This document shows, piece by piece, positions 61,883 through 64,000 of a DNA stretch of 64,000 bases. A program made the position numbers and the translations under genes. Location of the stretch: positions 13,311,571 through 13,375,570 of the forward strand of contig CM032663.1 of the NCBI GenBank assembly GCA_019095985.1, written 5' to 3'. This stretch comes from Streblospio benedicti. Lineage: Eukaryota; Annelida; Polychaeta; Spionida; Spionidae. The notes below the pieces were generated by a model, which saw only the letters and a program-made list of their open reading frames with translations, was not told where the DNA came from and made no database searches. Position 1 is the stretch's first letter. Each line of letters begins with the position of its first letter.

Positions 61883-62032
61883 AGCACTCGGCCTCGGCCT
61901 CCGACACGAGCAGCACGGGTGGCGGCGGGGGAGGCAACGGCGAGGACGAACAGATGAGGATGCGGCTCAAGCGCAAGCTGCAGCGCAACAGGACGAGCTT
62001 CACCCAGGAGCAGATCGAGAGTCTGGAGAAAG
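61883..62032 (+). CDS. Pax6: Pax6 homeobox exon A
   Basis: 150 nt, phase 1 on both sides (acceptor TTACAG at 61882, donor GTGAGG at 62033). Encodes the end of the linker (EHSASASDTSST, a Gly-rich stretch, then EDEQMRMRLKRK) and homeodomain residues 1-18 (LQRNRTSFTQEQIESLEK) plus one base of residue 19. The N-terminal arm and Phe8 are typical of Pax6. The intron between homeodomain codons 18 and 19 is a known position in Pax6 genes. The acidic GEDEQ then basic RLKRKLQRNR is the usual nuclear-localising junction. The Ser/Gly-rich lead is longer and simpler than in vertebrates. Confidence 0.95.
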
Positions 62033-62619
62033 GTGAGGGTCTGGCTTGTAATCTGGTCGTACTAGACATGTACTCTAATGGGGTTGGTTGACAGCATGGA
62101 AACGTGGGGATGTTGAGTTTTACACCAGCCTCGAGAAAGGGGAGGGGCTTGTAGCTATACTTAGAATTATGCTCAGAAGAAAACTTTCTTGGTTTATGAT
62201 GGTGTTGAATGTTGATAGACAGCACTGAGACATCACTCTATATACGATATCGACTGGTGCCACACCAGTGTATTGAGCCCTTGATATTCAAGGTGGGACA
62301 TTGGATCATACAGAAAAGTGCCCATTATGGGAATAGAAATGGTAATTTGGCTACTATATACATGTTCTCCAAAACCAACAAATGCACGAAGGAAATTTGA
62401 AAACAGTCTGTAACATAATAACACAAAGTATATGTTACCAGTAATGAGTTTATCTAGAGCCGGTCATTTTACAGGGATTTCAATTATAGGCTCTACTTTT
62501 GTGGTCATCAGCAGGCAGCTAGAACTTGAAACCTCTCATCACTATCATCTCTGACCGCAGATAACATAATGGCTCCTTTAACAAGGCCTCTATAATAGTG
62601 ACCCAAGTCCAAGATAATA

Positions 62620-62855
62620 CTGTGGAACCTCCAATCAAGACCATATTAGTAAAACGACCACCTCTATAATAGCACCATGTTTCGCATTATGGGACCACCT
62701 TGCTCCATAAAGAGACAACCTCCCTATTGAGACCAATTGAGGTGGTCTTCATAGAATTCAAGGTTCCCTTATAAACTGACCAAATCTCAAGCTGGTGAGA
62801 TCATACAGGTCTCCCAGTTTCTAGCCAGTGGTCTTAAAGAGGGGTTCCTCAGTAG
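62620..62855. repeat. TIR-1 family element(s), degenerate
   Basis: CTGTGGAACCTCC left end, ACGACCACCTCTATAATAGC interior, GAATTCAAGGTTCC and AGAGGGGTTCCTCAGTA as two candidate right ends. This suggests either internal duplication or two overlapping copies. Confidence 0.45.
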
Positions 62856-63164
62856 TAAACTGACCAGTCCTACGGTAGGTCTAATAGAGCGGTCCCGCAG
62901 TACCAGACTGACCGCCGCCGCCGCCGGATATGAGCCTCGTTTCACACGCGGCTGCGCGCGCACATCCCTGCGAGTTGGCAGGCGATAATTAGCGGTAGAT
63001 TGGGGGCTCGGGTACAGGGGAACGGGCGAATGGGACCACAGCTCTATTGAGACGGTCTCTAAAACAAGACCACTTTTCACTACTGTTCCCTGCTTTTACA
63101 AGATCAGTAAGACCAGCTCTTTAAAGCGATCACTTTTGAAGACCATAAACGTTCAGAAAGAGAT

Positions 63165-63326
63165 TAACAAGAACCTCCATAATAAGATTACCTCTTTGAT
63201 ATGACCAATTCAATTTTTGCTGTCCCAAATCTTCATAAAGCATGAACTTCCATAAAGAAACGTCTCTCTATTGAGACCACCTGTTGTCAGCCCCTCATGT
63301 CGTCTTCATTGGGAGGTTCTCCTGTA
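63165..63326. repeat. TIR-1 family element
   Basis: AGAACCTCCATAATAAG at the left, GAGACCACCTGTTGTCAG inside, GGGAGGTTCTCCTG followed by TA at the right. Confidence 0.55.
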
Positions 63327-63508
63327 TTGGGGGTGGGGTTGGGTGATTCCCGTGTCCAGCAGGAGGAAAGTGGCAGTAAACAGGCAATATACATGCGCGC
63401 GGGATCAGGGTTGACGGGTCATTGGTGGTCTGACAAGGGGGGTCCAGGGGGAGGGGGTGGGGGATAATGCATGCATGTCCTTGATGGGATATGTGTGCGT
63501 GTGCTTTC

Positions 63509-63763
63509 AGATCCTTTCTAAAATTGGAATTGAGGAGAGGAAAGGGGCCTCCGTCTTACTTCATTTTCATAGGATTTTTTGCATGTCCGCCATCGAACAT
63601 GATGACAAAACCCATGAAATCCCTTAAGTGCTTCCCCACATGCAGTCATGCGCCCACACACACCCAGAGACCAACACAACTCAACCACAGTCATGGTGGG
63701 TAATCGATTCATCCTCGAATCCTGGTCACGGCACCAATTTTGTTGCAAAAGCCTGGATCAGCC
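63509..63763 (-). repeat. TIR-2 family element, diverged long copy
   Basis: CCTGGATCAGCC at 63752-63763 is the family terminus. The minus-strand translation shares the phrase YENEV and nearby FHGF/Pro-rich text with the copy at 61692. The other end (CAGATCC, 63509) is weak. About 255 bp. Confidence 0.5.
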
Positions 63764-63795
63764 AGTGTGTTATAATCTCCTATCCCTCATTGCAG

Positions 63796-63911
63796 AATTT
63801 GAGAAGACCCACTACCCGGCATCGCACATCTGGCGCTCACTCATGCCCTCTACAGTCTACACACATGATATATATCCTATATTGCACCCTAAACCATATG
63901 CCAACCCTTAA
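63796..63911 (+). pseudogene. Truncated duplicate of the homeobox exon B start
   Basis: After a TTGCAG acceptor-like site at 63795 comes AATTTGAGAAGACCCACT and then ACCCGG. This matches the first 24 bases of the real exon (63931-63954) except for one base, after which similarity stops. In phase it would read EFEKTHYP, then an unrelated tail ASHIWRSLMPS to a TAA at 63909-63911. No consensus donor follows. Either a broken exon duplication or a decoy/alternative terminal exon giving a homeodomain truncated after residue 26. Confidence 0.6.
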
Positions 63912-63930
63912 ATATCCCATTATATTCCAG

Positions 63931-64000
63931 AGTTTGAGAAGACCCACTACCCGGACGTCTTCGCCCGCGAGCGCCTCGCCCAGAAGCTCGACCTGCCCGA
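63931..64000 (+). CDS. Pax6: Pax6 homeobox exon B, 5' part (cut by window end)
   Basis: Begins in phase 1 after TTCCAG with the rest of the residue-19 codon and encodes EFEKTHYPDVFARERLAQ then KLDLP, homeodomain residues 19-41 (helix 1 end, Phe20, and helix 2). The window stops before the recognition helix. Lys22 and Leu38 replace the common Arg and Ile, conservative changes. The recognition helix and the Pro/Ser/Thr-rich activation domain must lie beyond the window. Confidence 0.95.

Larger units (their letters stand above)
62033..63930 (+). other. Intron splitting the homeobox
   Basis: 1.9 kb. Contains TIR-1 copies and fragments (62620-62855 and 63165-63326), a CpG-rich patch at 62905-63010, a diverged TIR-2 copy (63509-63763) and a duplicated piece of the next exon (63796-63819). 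The true acceptor is ATATTCCAG at 63930. Confidence 0.8.

Overview
The window holds most of one large plus-strand animal gene, Pax6. The identification rests on a paired domain carrying the Pax6-type residues Ile42, Gln44 and Asn47, followed by a paired-class homeodomain that starts LQRNRTSFT. The window opens in 5' flank and ends inside the homeobox, at homeodomain residue 41. The linker (NGQ-WPRPNPWYAP) and the general style resemble lophotrochozoan (spiralian) Pax6 as I remember it. I would therefore guess a marine spiralian, but the species cannot be fixed from this sequence. No second protein-coding gene can be supported on either strand.

Layout: 5' flank (1-2640); a CpG-rich promoter candidate with CCAAT, CRE and GC boxes (2640-3030); a probable untranslated first exon ending at a GTAAGT donor (3098/3099); a GC-rich second exon (10063-10377) whose first AUG is at 10329; a 78-nt in-frame cassette exon (16591-16668); a 24-kb intron with several CpG-rich promoter- or enhancer-like islands; two tandem full-length paired-domain exons (40705-41051 and 41114-41460) only 62 nt apart; the end of the paired domain plus linker (52079-52334); homeobox exon A (61883-62032); and the start of homeobox exon B (63931 to the window end). 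A short duplicated piece of exon B's 5' end lies at 63796-63819.

The main discovery is the duplicated paired-domain exon. Both copies are 347 nt, carry intact splice sites and enter and leave in identical phases (1 in, 0 out). They differ at 65 of 347 bases but at only 10 of 116 residues, so both appear to be under protein-level constraint. Including both would shift the frame and reach a stop 27 codons into copy 2, so the gene looks built for mutually exclusive use of two paired-domain versions. Most of the amino-acid differences fall in the C-terminal (RED) subdomain and its approach linker. The vertebrate exon-5a trick is not possible here because the intron site after Gln44 is absent. An optional N-terminal cassette, a promoter-like block ahead of the homeobox and a decoy homeobox acceptor suggest further isoforms.

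The intronic background is AT-rich and looks poor in CpG. It is littered with short non-autonomous terminal-inverted-repeat elements of at least two families, one with more than 20 copies or fragments. CpG-rich islands with CRE, E-box, NRF-1, ETS, YY1 and TAATCC (Otx-type) motifs stand out from it and are the best candidates for regulatory DNA. I saw no convincing tRNA, rRNA, CRISPR, retrovirus-like or LTR element.
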